The notes beneath the pieces were generated by a model. It was given only the letters and a program-made list of their open reading frames with translations. It had not been told where the DNA came from and made no database searches. A program made the translations under genes and the position numbers. DNA of 17,500 bases, taken from contig JAHBMJ010002293.1 in assembly GCA_018398765.1 (NCBI GenBank), forward strand, positions 76,863 to 94,362. Reading direction: 5' to 3'. Shown here in pieces: positions 8,100-17,385 of the stretch. The first letter of the stretch is position 1; each line of letters begins with the position of its first letter. The stretch comes from Chromera velia. Lineage: Eukaryota > Sar > Chromeraceae.

Positions 8100-10145
8100 T
8101 CACCGAGGTCCTTGCAGAGTTCTCCAGATGTCCTCGAGACGTTTCGACTTGTTCGTTCTCTTCATGGAAGATTCGAAAGACACCGGAGGGAGGACACTGG
8201 AAGAACCTGAAGGCACAATGAGAGAAGCACCCCCTGGTGTCCCTTTGGGTCCATGCAGAGACCGCAAAGAATTGGACGCAGTACCTGGACGGCTGCGTGG
8301 TTGCGACGAGAGAGGGCGGCTCTTTCTCCCATCACTCAGGCGGCCTCGGGAGGAGGCAGTCTGTGTCGCAGGCGGGGGGGTGGCCAGAGCCCGTGTTCTC
8401 TGTGCAGGGGGTGAGAAGATTTCTGCGGGGATAAGTGTGTCAATGCGGTGAGGATTCAGATGGCGTAACAGCAAAGGATGAAGTGGTGCCTTCGAAAGGC
8501 GCATGTCCTTTGCTGCGATTTCTGCTTCTCTCTTTCCCATCACCTCATTGCACACAGCAGAGAGCAATAAACTTCTCTCCCCCTGTTCCAGCAGTCCTCT
8601 CTCCCCTTCCTCACTGTCTTGATGCATCAGATCATCGGAAGGCCGGCACAGAGAGGGGTCTGGAACGATCCCTTCCCGAATCACACTCACGTCTCCTTTA
8701 TGGAGATGCAGTCCTTGAAGAGACGGGGACAGACGAGAAGGTGCCTGGGAAAGGCGCCACTTGTGAAAGGATTCAAACCCCCCCGGCTGGGGACTGCCGA
8801 AGGGATCCAGACCACTTTGACGAATGTGACCCTTTCGGGGAGGGGGGGGACTCAGGAATGGGCTCGTGAGGCCGACAGGACGGGTTTGCAGATCGCCTGT
8901 GAGGCCTCTGAAGGGTCTTACGGCTTTGGCAATTGTGAACACCGAGGGCCCCTTTCTGTCTGCATTGAACGCAATCTCTCCTCCTAATTCAGGCAACGAT
9001 TTTGCCTTCCGAAGAACCTGAGCGGTAGCATCCCAATCGTCCCCCTCTTCCCCGTCAGGGCTGAGAATTCTGCTCCCACTTCTGTTCACGATCCTTTCTA
9101 AGATATTCGTTGTCTCGGCACGACGTAGTGCCTGCCAATTAGGCGCGGAAGGCGACCCACTGACAACGGAAGCCGATGGTCCAACGGTTGGTTGTTGTGT
9201 GTGTCGGGATGTCATTTGGGAGGCTCGGAGTTTCTTCACAAGGATGGGGGTGGCGATGCGGGAAGCTGACGGGGGAATGGAGACCTGTTTGTTCTTCTGT
9301 ACACCCAAATCGACAGGTCTTACTCGATGCCATATTGTGTCCTGTTGCTTTGCTTGTGCCGGTGTGTTCTCCTCCAAGTTTCTCGGAGACGGTCTTGGAT
9401 TGAGAGGATCTGAGGCGTTTGTGACAGGGTAGCGTCTTGGGGGGGCAGCAGAGGCGGGAGACGGCGTTCTGTGTAGGTAGGCAAATGAGGTTCCATGCTT
9501 TGGGGCGTTGGGTTTTGGGAGGGGGGGTGCGCTGGTGGCGCCTCTCTGTAGGATGAAGGAGCCTCTCCGGGAAGGGGGGCGGGATAGAGCCTTCATCTTC
9601 TCTGCAGTCGTCTGTCCCCCGGGCTTTCCGTCAGAGGAGGCGCCCATGTCGGCACCTGCAGAGGCAAGGGAACCTCTTGGGTGGCCTCTAGGTCCCTTTT
9701 TTTGAATGGGGGAGTGGGACTGGTATGCTGGTTGTGCAGGGGAACGGTGGTTCTGATTCTGGGTGGAAGGAGAGTTCGAATTTTCGGTTGTTGTTCTGAA
9801 TATCCTCCGCAATGTTCGGTCCCTGATGGTTTCCCTCACCGTCTGGTCAGGACATGCAAACCCTGTGCCTTGTTTGGGTATCAGGTGGAGAGGGGACAAC
9901 ATACCGTACACCGGTGCGATATCTCCTGTTTTGTCGAATTCTGCCACAGGGACGCGGGGGGGTGCAATGTCTGAGAGGACGTTTCGGATCGGAGGGTGGT
10001 GAGGGAGTGGAGCTTTGAAGAGTTTGTCTTGCAACCTTGGCGAGGTGGTGGGGTGGGGGGGGAACCCTTCGTTTGTGTAGGCGAGACGGTTGTCGATTTC
10101 TCCTCTCAGCAGGCGGATCTCATCGACAGCAGTCCGCTCTTGGCA
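8100..10145 (-). CDS. Terminal exon (681 codons) of the nine-exon gene
   Basis: This is the best-supported part of the gene model: 2 kb of open frame. It opens after the strong acceptor tgtctttgtttgcag with CQERTAVDEIRLLRGEIDNR, which continues the charged helix of the preceding exons, and ends in RLEDIWRTLQGPR and TGA. The middle is low-complexity, basic and rich in Ser, Pro, Arg and Thr, with islands of more ordered composition such as DWDATAQVLRKAKSLPELGG. Upstream of 10145 the same frame stays open to 10376. Its residues there (FFSTQ, SSSFFLPPTP) are typical of intron pyrimidine tracts, so I exclude that part. Confidence 0.8.
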   Translation of the reverse strand, partial: CQERTAVDEIRLLRGEIDNRLAYTNEGFPPHPTTSPRLQDKLFKAPLPHHPPIRNVLSDIAPPRVPVAEFDKTGDIAPVYGMLSPLHLIPKQGTGFACPDQTVRETIRDRTLRRIFRTTTENSNSPSTQNQNHRSPAQPAYQSHSPIQKKGPRGHPRGSLASAGADMGASSDGKPGGQTTAEKMKALSRPPSRRGSFILQRGATSAPPLPKPNAPKHGTSFAYLHRTPSPASAAPPRRYPVTNASDPLNPRPSPRNLEENTPAQAKQQDTIWHRVRPVDLGVQKNKQVSIPPSASRIATPILVKKLRASQMTSRHTQQPTVGPSASVVSGSPSAPNWQALRRAETTNILERIVNRSGSRILSPDGEEGDDWDATAQVLRKAKSLPELGGEIAFNADRKGPSVFTIAKAVRPFRGLTGDLQTRPVGLTSPFLSPPPPRKGHIRQSGLDPFGSPQPGGFESFHKWRLSQAPSRLSPSLQGLHLHKGDVSVIREGIVPDPSLCRPSDDLMHQDSEEGERGLLEQGERSLLLSAVCNEVMGKREAEIAAKDMRLSKAPLHPLLLRHLNPHRIDTLIPAEIFSPPAQRTRALATPPPATQTASSRGRLSDGRKSRPLSSQPRSRPGTASNSLRSLHGPKGTPGGASLIVPSGSSSVLPPVSFESSMKRTNKSKRLEDIWRTLQGPR

Positions 10146-11153
10146 CTGCAAACAAAGACACACACAGGCAGGGACAAAGGTGAGGAATAGAGTCCGGGGC
10201 GTAGGTGGAAGGAAGAATGAGCTTGAGCAAAATTCTAGACCGTGGAGATTTCGGTGGAAGATAGGGTTGACTGCTGAGGTGTCTTGAGTGGAGAAGAAAA
10301 TTGAGATATCAATCTGATAGCGGATTCCCTTTCTTCTTTCTTTGTACATGTGAGAGAGAGACTTGAAAGAGCACATCTTTGTCCTTCGTCAGCACGAAGA
10401 CCGGCAGCAGAAATTCCTAGACAAGAGAGAGCAGGAAAGGGGAAAAACTCAACGCAAGATCTGTACCTTTCGAAGAGCGTGTGGTTCCCCTCGTTTCACT
10501 GCTTCTTCAAATTTTCTCGTTTTGCCTTCAAAGAGGGCATCGAGCCTCTCCCGTCGCTGCAGTACGTATGATTTCACAGACACATATAAGCACTTGCAAA
10601 CAACATGTTCTCGTGTAAGCGGTTTCGACTGGACGCCCTTCAATGCAGCAGGGGTGACCATCAGAAGACAAACGGAAAAGCGGAGGGAAGACAAACAAGC
10701 ACTTGAGCCCTTCACTTAATGAAACATGAGCCTGGCAGACTGATCTTCTGAAACATCTTTGTGCCTCCTCGAAGGTCTCCTTTCGGTTTTTTCTTTGCAG
10801 GCGGATGCACAATGGACTCGTGACGCTGATGAAAGAGCTTTGAAGCCTCTTCTCAGAATCGCAAAGATATTCTTACCAGAGGGTAAGAAGGGACACGCAC
10901 CGACTCGTATGAATGCCTGTTTTTCTGACCTTATTGGCATAATTCTTCCTCTGCTCCTCTTCCTGCTGGAACACAAGCAATCTCACGTGGTTGTAGTGGA
11001 ACGCGTTCTCTTCAACCCAGGGCTGCATGCATAATCCATCAACCATAATGACCCATCTTCACACAACATAGCGAGAGAACAGACAGACAAATTCGTCCGG
11101 ACAACGGCGGCGCCCTCAACGAGAGAAGAAGAGAAGAAGAGGCCCAAGACAGA

Positions 11154-11214
<61 letters not shown>

Positions 11215-14200
11215 CACATATATACGCAAGACGCACAGAGGAAGAGAGAGGCTGGACGATGAATAAAAAAAGGCACGACACAGGGAGGGAGGTGCATGCC
11301 GATGTACCTTGGATGCCCTCCAGGTTGTCGCCAAGTCGTGTGCCCGATTGCTCCGCACAGTTGCGGGGGTCCATGGCGGCGTCTCTCTTCTGTGGGAGTG
11401 GGTCCAGTAAGGCACAGTCTGGGTCGCCCCGCAGGACTCCCAGAAGTCCTGACTCCCTCTGAACGGACCCACTCCGTTTGAACCCATCACCTGCAGGGAA
11501 AGTAATTTCCATGGTGAGGGACCAAAGCTAGCGGTGTTACTGATTTTTTTTTTAAGTGTGTTCTCCGACTACAAAAACCGTTGGTTGCTCTAGAGAGTCA
11601 GCGCAAAAAAAAAGAATGGTGAGCAGGCGGGCGGCATTCGTGCAGGCAGTGCAGCTAGACAGAGTGGAGAGAAGTGACTTGAGAAAAAACAAAGAAAGAT
11701 GGGGAACGTACACTGCTGAATTGGCGGGGTGCGTTCATGCATGCATGAGCCGTTCCCGATCACTGCATCTTTTTCTCCCTCTTTTGCTGCTGCGTCTCTA
11801 CGAGACCTATTCTATTTCTCTGCGATTCTATTTCCTTTCTTCCTTCCTTCCTTCCTTCCTTCCTTCCATCCTTTCCTCTCGTCCTTTCTCACCTGTTGGC
11901 TCGCTGCGTTCATCACAAACCCCGCATGCGCACCCCCCACTGTCGTGGCAGTGCCGGGACGGGAGGGCCACCCCGACAGGCCGCTCATCCTTGTCACGGG
12001 CCGAGTGGAGTCCCCGCACGCCGTTCCACCCCGACTCTCCGGTCTGTCTGGCCACAGCCCAAATCCTCTGCTGCTGCCTGTGTCGTGTGACGCACGCAGA
12101 AGGGCATGAACGGCCCGCGCACCGTTGAACCGTGCAGTCACTGGTCGGGTGATCATGCCCTTGCTCTGCAGGAAGGAGAGACGGAGGGAATGAAGTTGAA
12201 TGAGGACATGCAGGTGTGCGTTGATCCAAACCTTCTGAAGAGAGAAAAAGGACGATGATGCTAAAATATGCTTGTCCACAAAGTTGGCCTGAGAAAATCA
12301 CCTCAAACCAAGGCCCCATGCACTGCAGGGGTAGAACGAACAGTACGGGAGTGCGAATTTCTCCTTTGCCCGGATTCGTCCTCTCTACCGTCTTTCAGCC
12401 GTCTTGCATCATTTGAACGCTGAATGCGGGGCAAAAGAAGAAATGTCGAGTGCCATACAAGCATGGTGCCCTTTCAACCCACTTGATGCCCCCAAACATC
12501 CATCCAATCTTTGCCTTCATATTTCCTTCCATCAGTCTTCGCCTAGTGTCTGCCTCCTACTGCTACCGATTCGTGTATCAACGTGGCTGCTACCCTAATT
12601 CAAGTATGCACAGGCAACCAATCGCTTTCAGAACTTCTCTTTTTTTTTCTTTCCAATCTCACCTGAGTATGCACAAGGTCCGCAACAGATGAGACGAAGG
12701 CAGACCCTGTCCTTACAGGGGGAGGTGTGGAGGTCCGCAGACCGATCGCATCTCTCTCCTCGGTGCCCTGGAGGACTTTCAAGGTCCCGTCTTCTCCCCT
12801 GGACTCTCCCTGTGCGTTTGTGCCTTTGTGAGTTCCCCCCTCCAGAGCAGCAGTGGCCAAGGAGAGAATTCGGGAGGCCGAGGCGGACATGGGCAGGTTG
12901 ACGGGGTCAAATGGAGGCACAGGTTTGGGGATGGGTGTGCCTTTGTGGAATTTGGGGAAGGGCGCGTGGGGGTCTTCTGTGGAGGCTCTGCTGCCTGGTC
13001 GGCGGCTCTGCATACACACACACACAGAGGGGGGGGGGGGGGGGGNGGGGGGGGGGGGGGGAGAGAGGGAAGAATGCGAAGTCAGCGTACGGGAGGGAAG
13101 TGCGCGGAGGGATTTTCTTCATTCAATTGCACACGCAGAGACACAATGCAGCATCTGCAGGGAGACGCGTTCAAGGGTCTGGATTGCCATTTGCTTGCAC
13201 AAGAGAAATGTGCAGGCTGCAATCTTTAAAAGAAAAAAAAACAATGAAAGAAGAAAGAGGCATCCACAGTTTAACCCTCCCACCGGAATGTCATGGGAGA
13301 ATCCAGGACTCATGAGCTGAAGAAAAGGAATGTACGTCTTTGAGAGAAATGTGAGAAGTTAAAAATGGTCTGGAAATGGAATACGGGCTCTTAAATTGGG
13401 GGTTGGGGGGAGAAAGGTTGACCGACCAGCCGACTGTCCGGACGTGCGAAAGTTGTTTGCACAGATGTCGGTCTTTCCTGCATCACAAGGGTTCGAGAAG
13501 GGAGTCACGATGAAGAACGTTTCAGCTGAATCATGCACACAAACAAAACAGGAGTTTCAGATAGACATGCATGTGTCTGGAAGTGAGACAGACGGCGTCT
13601 CGTTGACGAAGTGACTGCATGCAGAGAGATGACACAAACAAATCAGAAGAGAACCCTTTGTTTCTTTGTTTCTGTTCTTTTCTTTCTGCTTCCGAAAAAC
13701 AGAGTCCGAAAACACATGAGACATTGAAGAGGAGTGAACAAGAAAGCCATACAGCAATACAAAAGCAGAAAAAATCGCTGCGTGAACACGAGAAGGCGCT
13801 GATAAACCGAAAGAAAGGCACAGACAGAGGGGATAGAGAAAAGTGGGTCGTTACACCTATGCAGAGACCGAGGGGGAGACAGAAAGACACAATGAGAGGT
13901 TGCATGCATCTTTCATTCGGTACCCCAGCTCAACAAACTGACGGGTTGCATGAAGATGGGTTCAAGAAGGCTGGGCCCGTATCCAATCGGCGGTCTGTAC
14001 GCAGACCCTCCTGTTGTTGTGGGTCTCCTTGCTGCTGCAGAAAGACTCCTTGAGACCGCACCTGTGCTGTCGTCAAAGGACCGCCGTGCAGTGGGAGAGC
14101 GCGAGGCCACTCCCCCTGCAGTGGCTGGTCGGATCTTTTCAGTTCCTTTGTGGAGGAAAAAAGGGGTGCAGTCTGCGTTTCCCCTCAGGCATATGTGTCT

Positions 14201-15114
14201 GTAGTTCTTCTTCAAGTCATCGTCCGGCTGCTCTAGAAAGCCCGAGTTCCTCGCACGTGAGTAGGCAAACAAAATACCGTCATCGTTAACTTCATTGTCT
14301 CCAAATGGATTGAAACAAGTCGCACGGCCTGATACACGTTGATGGGGTGCGGCGTAGTCGTAAAAGGTGAAAGGACTGGGGGGGCGCGCGGGTTTTGCGG
14401 TCTGGTTGACGTCATACTCCCTCAGTCCAGACCTGCATCACATGCATGTATTCATAGCGGAATGCGTCATTTGGGCGATCAATAAGACGCATAAAAAGGA
14501 GATTCTGTCTTGTTTAACTTCGCTTCACTGCCGACCTTGCTCTTGTGTCCTCCTCTGGTGGGGCTTCTGATCGCTTCTCGTCTGCTACGTCGCTGTCAGT
14601 GAAGCCCTCACACGTCTGCGCTAGGCCAAAGCGGCTGTTGCCCATCAACTCCATCTGGTTGCGGAAATCCTGGGGAGTCAGCGTGTCGGGTTTTCCCGGG
14701 AAGCTTAGATCTGGTGCCCCTCTGTTCTTTTCTGCGAGTCGTGTGGCGTGCTTGGAGAGGAGGGTGGGGGCGTGGGCGTAAGTTGAAAGAGGGTCCGGTG
14801 CCACGCTGTCCTTTGGAGCTTTGATCTCGGGGAGATGGTCATCAATGTCGAGCTTCTCTCGACGCTCAAAGGCCTGCAGAGATAGAAGCAAACAAATAAG
14901 CAACGGTATAAGGAAGTACACGTTGCTCACGTGAAACATGTGTGTTGTTTGAATACATGCGAAAGAAGATCTTGCAGCTACAAACCTGAAGAGCTCCGTA
15001 GACTTCTTCCCTCGCGTCATCTTGCAGACGTCTTTGGAACTGCTCATGAAGTTTCTTCTGCGTGCGCTCCCTCTCCCTGAAGGAACGGTTCCTGCTTCGT
15101 GACCTGAAGTTCAT
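8100..15114 (-). CDS. Nine-exon gene, ~1247-residue protein of unknown function
   Basis: I reconstructed this gene from splice signals. Exons in transcript order are 15114-14986, 14873-14536, 14249-13943, 13007-12663, 12165-11893, 11490-11308, 10962-10930, 10556-10467 and 10145-8100 (TGA). Every intron is GT-AG, and frame is kept throughout (43 + 215 for exons 2-3 + 115 + 91 + 61 + 11 + 30 + 681 residues). The ATG at 15114 follows an in-frame TGA at 15142-15144. Residues 1-55 are Arg-rich and helical (RERERTQKKLHEQF, then QAFERREKLD across the first splice). Residues 526 to about 585, from exons 7-9, form a second charged helical stretch. The rest is Ser/Pro/Arg/Gly-rich and probably disordered. 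There is no signal peptide, membrane segment or catalytic motif I can name. A cytoskeletal or scaffold role would be a guess. Exons 4-9 are firm; the donor of exon 3 (gtcagt) and the exon 2-3 join are less certain, and a missed exon in the 935-bp third intron is possible. Confidence 0.7.
10467..10962 (-). CDS. Coiled-coil-like exons 7 and 8 of the nine-exon gene
   Basis: Exon 7 (10962-10930) is only 33 nt and encodes EEEQRKNYANK. It lies between the acceptor ttccagcag and the donor gtcaga. Exon 8 (10556-10467) is 90 nt and begins RRERLDALFEGKTRKFEEAV after tactgcag, ending at the donor gtacag. Both are phase 0 at each side and join into one charged helix with the start of exon 9. A further helical-looking stretch at about 10803-10740 (KETFEEAQRCF) has no phase-compatible splice sites that I could find, so I left it out. 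Confidence 0.6.
11155..11227. repeat. (CA)n-(TA)n compound microsatellite in intron 6
   Basis: A long CA run changes into a TA run and then a short mixed tail. It lies wholly in the intron between exons 6 and 7 of the minus-strand gene. Confidence 0.9.
11838..11868. repeat. (TTCC)n microsatellite in intron 5
   Basis: This tetranucleotide run lies just downstream of the exon 5 donor, so the transcript has a purine-rich GGAA tract there. It resembles the repeat at 6911-6940. Confidence 0.85.
13029..13061. repeat. Poly-G tract with one ambiguous base
   Basis: A run of G is broken only by an N at 13046, so its true length is unresolved. On the minus strand it is a poly-C tract, followed by a TG run and TATGCAG, directly preceding exon 4 at 13007. 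It therefore serves as the pyrimidine tract of that splice acceptor. Confidence 0.9.
13901..13909. promoter_or_regulatory. Intronic TGCATGCA motif
   Basis: A single TGCATGCA lies in intron 3, close to the exon 3 donor. Others of the same form are at 13617-13624 (same intron), 11024-11031 (intron 6) and about 11736-11747 (intron 5). Functional status unknown. Confidence 0.25.
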
Positions 15115-16948
15115 TTCGTTCCTCTTTCTTCTTTTTCGGACTCAAAAAAGATCTCAATCTACATATACAAACGTTCCCGTTTTGTGCCTGCGAGTCTTAT
15201 CGTCTTCGATTGCTATGATCCGCAGATACAGCAGTCAAATGTGACAGAATAGAAGCCGTTGGAAAGTTGAATTGAGTGCAACACAGACAGACTGCATCAG
15301 GATCAATCGGACATGCACGTATGCAGAGAGTCTGCATCCCCAATTCATGCAACTGTTGCCCGGAAGAAAATGAGCATCTTTACTTCACATCAGCTCAAAA
15401 GAGGCGACTTGATGAGTCACCAGCCAGTATGACAGTGTCTTTCTGACGTCAAGTAGTCACGAAAGAACACATATATGCACGCAGGCAGTGGAGTCAGAGA
15501 TTGAGAGGCGGAAGCATGTACATGCATGTTTCAATGAACCATAGGACAAAAATATATGAGGCCAAAAAAATTCGCATCGCGCGGGAAAAATCGCGCCCGG
15601 GCGCGCGTGCGCGCCCGGGAGAGGGGGAATTTTGCGCCAGACACATGCATTCGTGCAGTTCATTAAATGATTAATAATAAAGACTAAAAGTAAAGTAAAG
15701 ACTAGGATCATAGACGTATGAACACACGCAATGAATTAAGTATTATGTTAGCGTGAAAAACATGTTTTTATACTATTTTCTCGTATTTAATTTAGACTTA
15801 ACGAACAGCTTAGATTAACTTAGATCGTTTCCATCAATTTTCAAAGTTTTTTTCCTAAAAGATTGAGGCCTGCATTTTTTAAAAAAAGAATTACAAGATT
15901 ATAGTACAAAAATTACAATAGACATCTCAAATCTCAATAACTGGTACTAGAAGATATCTTTAGCATTATGTGTTTAGTACTGTTTACGTGATTGTATGTA
16001 GTTATATATAATAGTATGCAGTTAATTTGAACATAAGTAAAATGAATCATTAAATGATTTTGCCCAGCACAAAGAAAACCAACTCCTTAAATTCTTAATT
16101 TTAAAATTAGCAATTATGCACAGAACGTATGTATACCTCTGACGGATAGCTAATCATGCGTGCATCATTATCAAAGATATACTGATGGTGGGACGCATGA
16201 CGCTGTCCTTCTTGGGGGGGCCCGGGGGGACAGAGTTGACTGGTAGAATGTTCAATGTAGTACAAACTATCCGACTAAGAAATCTTTTCTTCTTATTTCA
16301 TTGTTACGTCATCACGACAGAAGCCCAACCCCGGCAAACTTTGAGGCTTGCTCCTTAATTTGCATGCAAACGATCTCACACACATGCAGCATTCATTATG
16401 AGTGCCTCCTTCATCCGCGTCTCTTCCATGCCAGTGCGAGAACGCTCTCCGCCTTTCCTGTCTTTGCCAGATTTGTGGCGATCGTCTTTCCATGCATGCG
16501 CAACGTCCGTGTGCGTGCGCGCAACGTTGTGCATTTTCAAACATTCAAACCATGCGAATGAATTCAGACAGGAACATGAAATGAAGAATGAATTTCAACG
16601 GGGCCTGCGTCTAAAAGCCAGACGCTACTTCTCGCCTCAGGCACACGGAAGAGAGTCCAGGCGCAATTAACGGACTCCGCCGACTGTTGCAGAGGACCCT
16701 TTCCATCCCTGATTGGCTCTTCCCCTCTTCCCGTCTTTACCACCCTCCCTCACATCCCTCCCCTGCCTTCTTACGAATCCTCTTTCTAACGTACTAAATC
16801 CATCCATTCACTTTCTAGAGGGGCCCATGCAGGAAGATTCTTATTCTTCAGTGGACCCCTTCCCGTCACACACACGGGACCCTGATATCAGACAGCTGCC
16901 GTTTTCGGCAGTGACTGGTTTCGGTACCCTTCCCCTCCCCCCCCAGAC
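15115..16948. other. Intergenic region upstream of the nine-exon gene
   Basis: The region contains the presumed promoter of the minus-strand gene, a GC palindrome, an AT-rich island (about 15640-16130) and TGCATGC motifs at 16361-16368 and 16493-16499. I see no convincing coding exon. A possible plus-strand exon near 16820-16963 competes with the minus-strand candidate and is discussed under findings. Confidence 0.5.
15596..15619. repeat. GC-only near-perfect palindrome
   Basis: The arms cccgggcgcgc and gcgcgcccggg are perfectly complementary around a 2-base centre. They lie between AT-rich flanks, and the sequence just to the left (gcgcgggaaaaatcgcgc) is itself partly self-complementary. 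Role unknown. Confidence 0.8.
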
Positions 16949-17035
16949 CTCGAAAGTTTCCAGGTAGAATCTCCTGTCTATGGTTGTCCCATGGGGATTC
17001 TGTACTCCCTCGTGCCTTCCGATCACCTCGACTAG
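16949..17035 (-). CDS. Candidate exon of a further minus-strand gene
   Basis: After a very strong pyrimidine tract and TGCCTGCAG acceptor, a phase-0 frame of 29 residues starts LVEVIGRHEGVQNPHG and reaches the donor-like gag|gtctgg at 16949. Without splicing the same frame runs on to a stop at 16841, so it could instead be a terminal exon of 65 residues. I do not recognise the sequence. It would follow the edge exon at 17386-17500, but I could not establish the join. Confidence 0.35.
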
Positions 17036-17049
17036 CTGCAGGCATGCAA

Positions 17050-17074
17050 ACAGACAGACAAACAGACAGACAGA
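17050..17074. repeat. (ACAG)n tandem repeat
   Basis: Tandem acag/acaa units lie next to a GCATGC motif. On the minus strand the repeat forms the CTGT pyrimidine tract upstream of the candidate exon at 17035. Confidence 0.8.
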
Positions 17075-17385
17075 CGGATTGATGATGAGAATCAAGGCAG
17101 GCACTTCGCTTGACGCAGTGTTTTGTTGTAGCACAGATCTTGAGGAACAAATTGTGCTACGTACATGTTGGCGACTTGATGCTCTTGGCCATCGGCAAAT
17201 CAAGTGACATAACAACACGAGGGGCAAAGTGACCAAATTGTCCGATGAAAATTGACTTTATCAATGAACAAGCACCGGGTTTTTTTTGCCTGCCAGAAGG
17301 AGACAATGTGGCAGAAAAGCCTGAAGGGGTGATATTCCCTGAATGCTTGGAGCCCCTGAACAATGCCCCCAACGCACTGACTGAC

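Noticed and set aside
8128-9974. Many plus-strand open frames of 65-144 codons
   Set aside because: They are antisense to the 681-codon terminal exon. They lack splice support and read as Arg/Gly-rich shadows of its Ser/Pro-rich codons.
10273-10431. Extra minus-strand exon after the acceptor tctcttgtctag (EFLLPVFVLTKDKD)
   Set aside because: The phase fits the preceding exon, but the frame stops within about 60 codons and I found no good donor. Direct splicing from 10467 to 10145 is simpler.
10391-10465. Plus-strand coiled-coil-like exon (RQQKFLDKREQERGK)
   Set aside because: It is the antisense of a minus-strand pyrimidine tract within intron 8. Its apparent charge pattern comes from purine-rich sequence.
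11556-12128. Plus-strand frame of 190 codons
   Set aside because: It spans intron 5 and exon 5 of the minus-strand gene, includes the TTCC microsatellite and has no motif.
13531-13905. Minus-strand frame of 124 codons in intron 3
   Set aside because: The composition (Phe/Ser/Leu/Cys-rich) reflects pyrimidine-rich intron sequence. No splice sites give a consistent phase.
733-15114. Host genetic code with TAA/TAG reassigned
   Set aside because: It was suggested by the stops in the retroelement. The two host genes have about 1,860 codons with no internal TAA or TAG.
17050-17074. Possible CRISPR-like array
   Set aside because: The units are 4 bp with no spacers; this is a microsatellite. No CRISPR array is present in the window.
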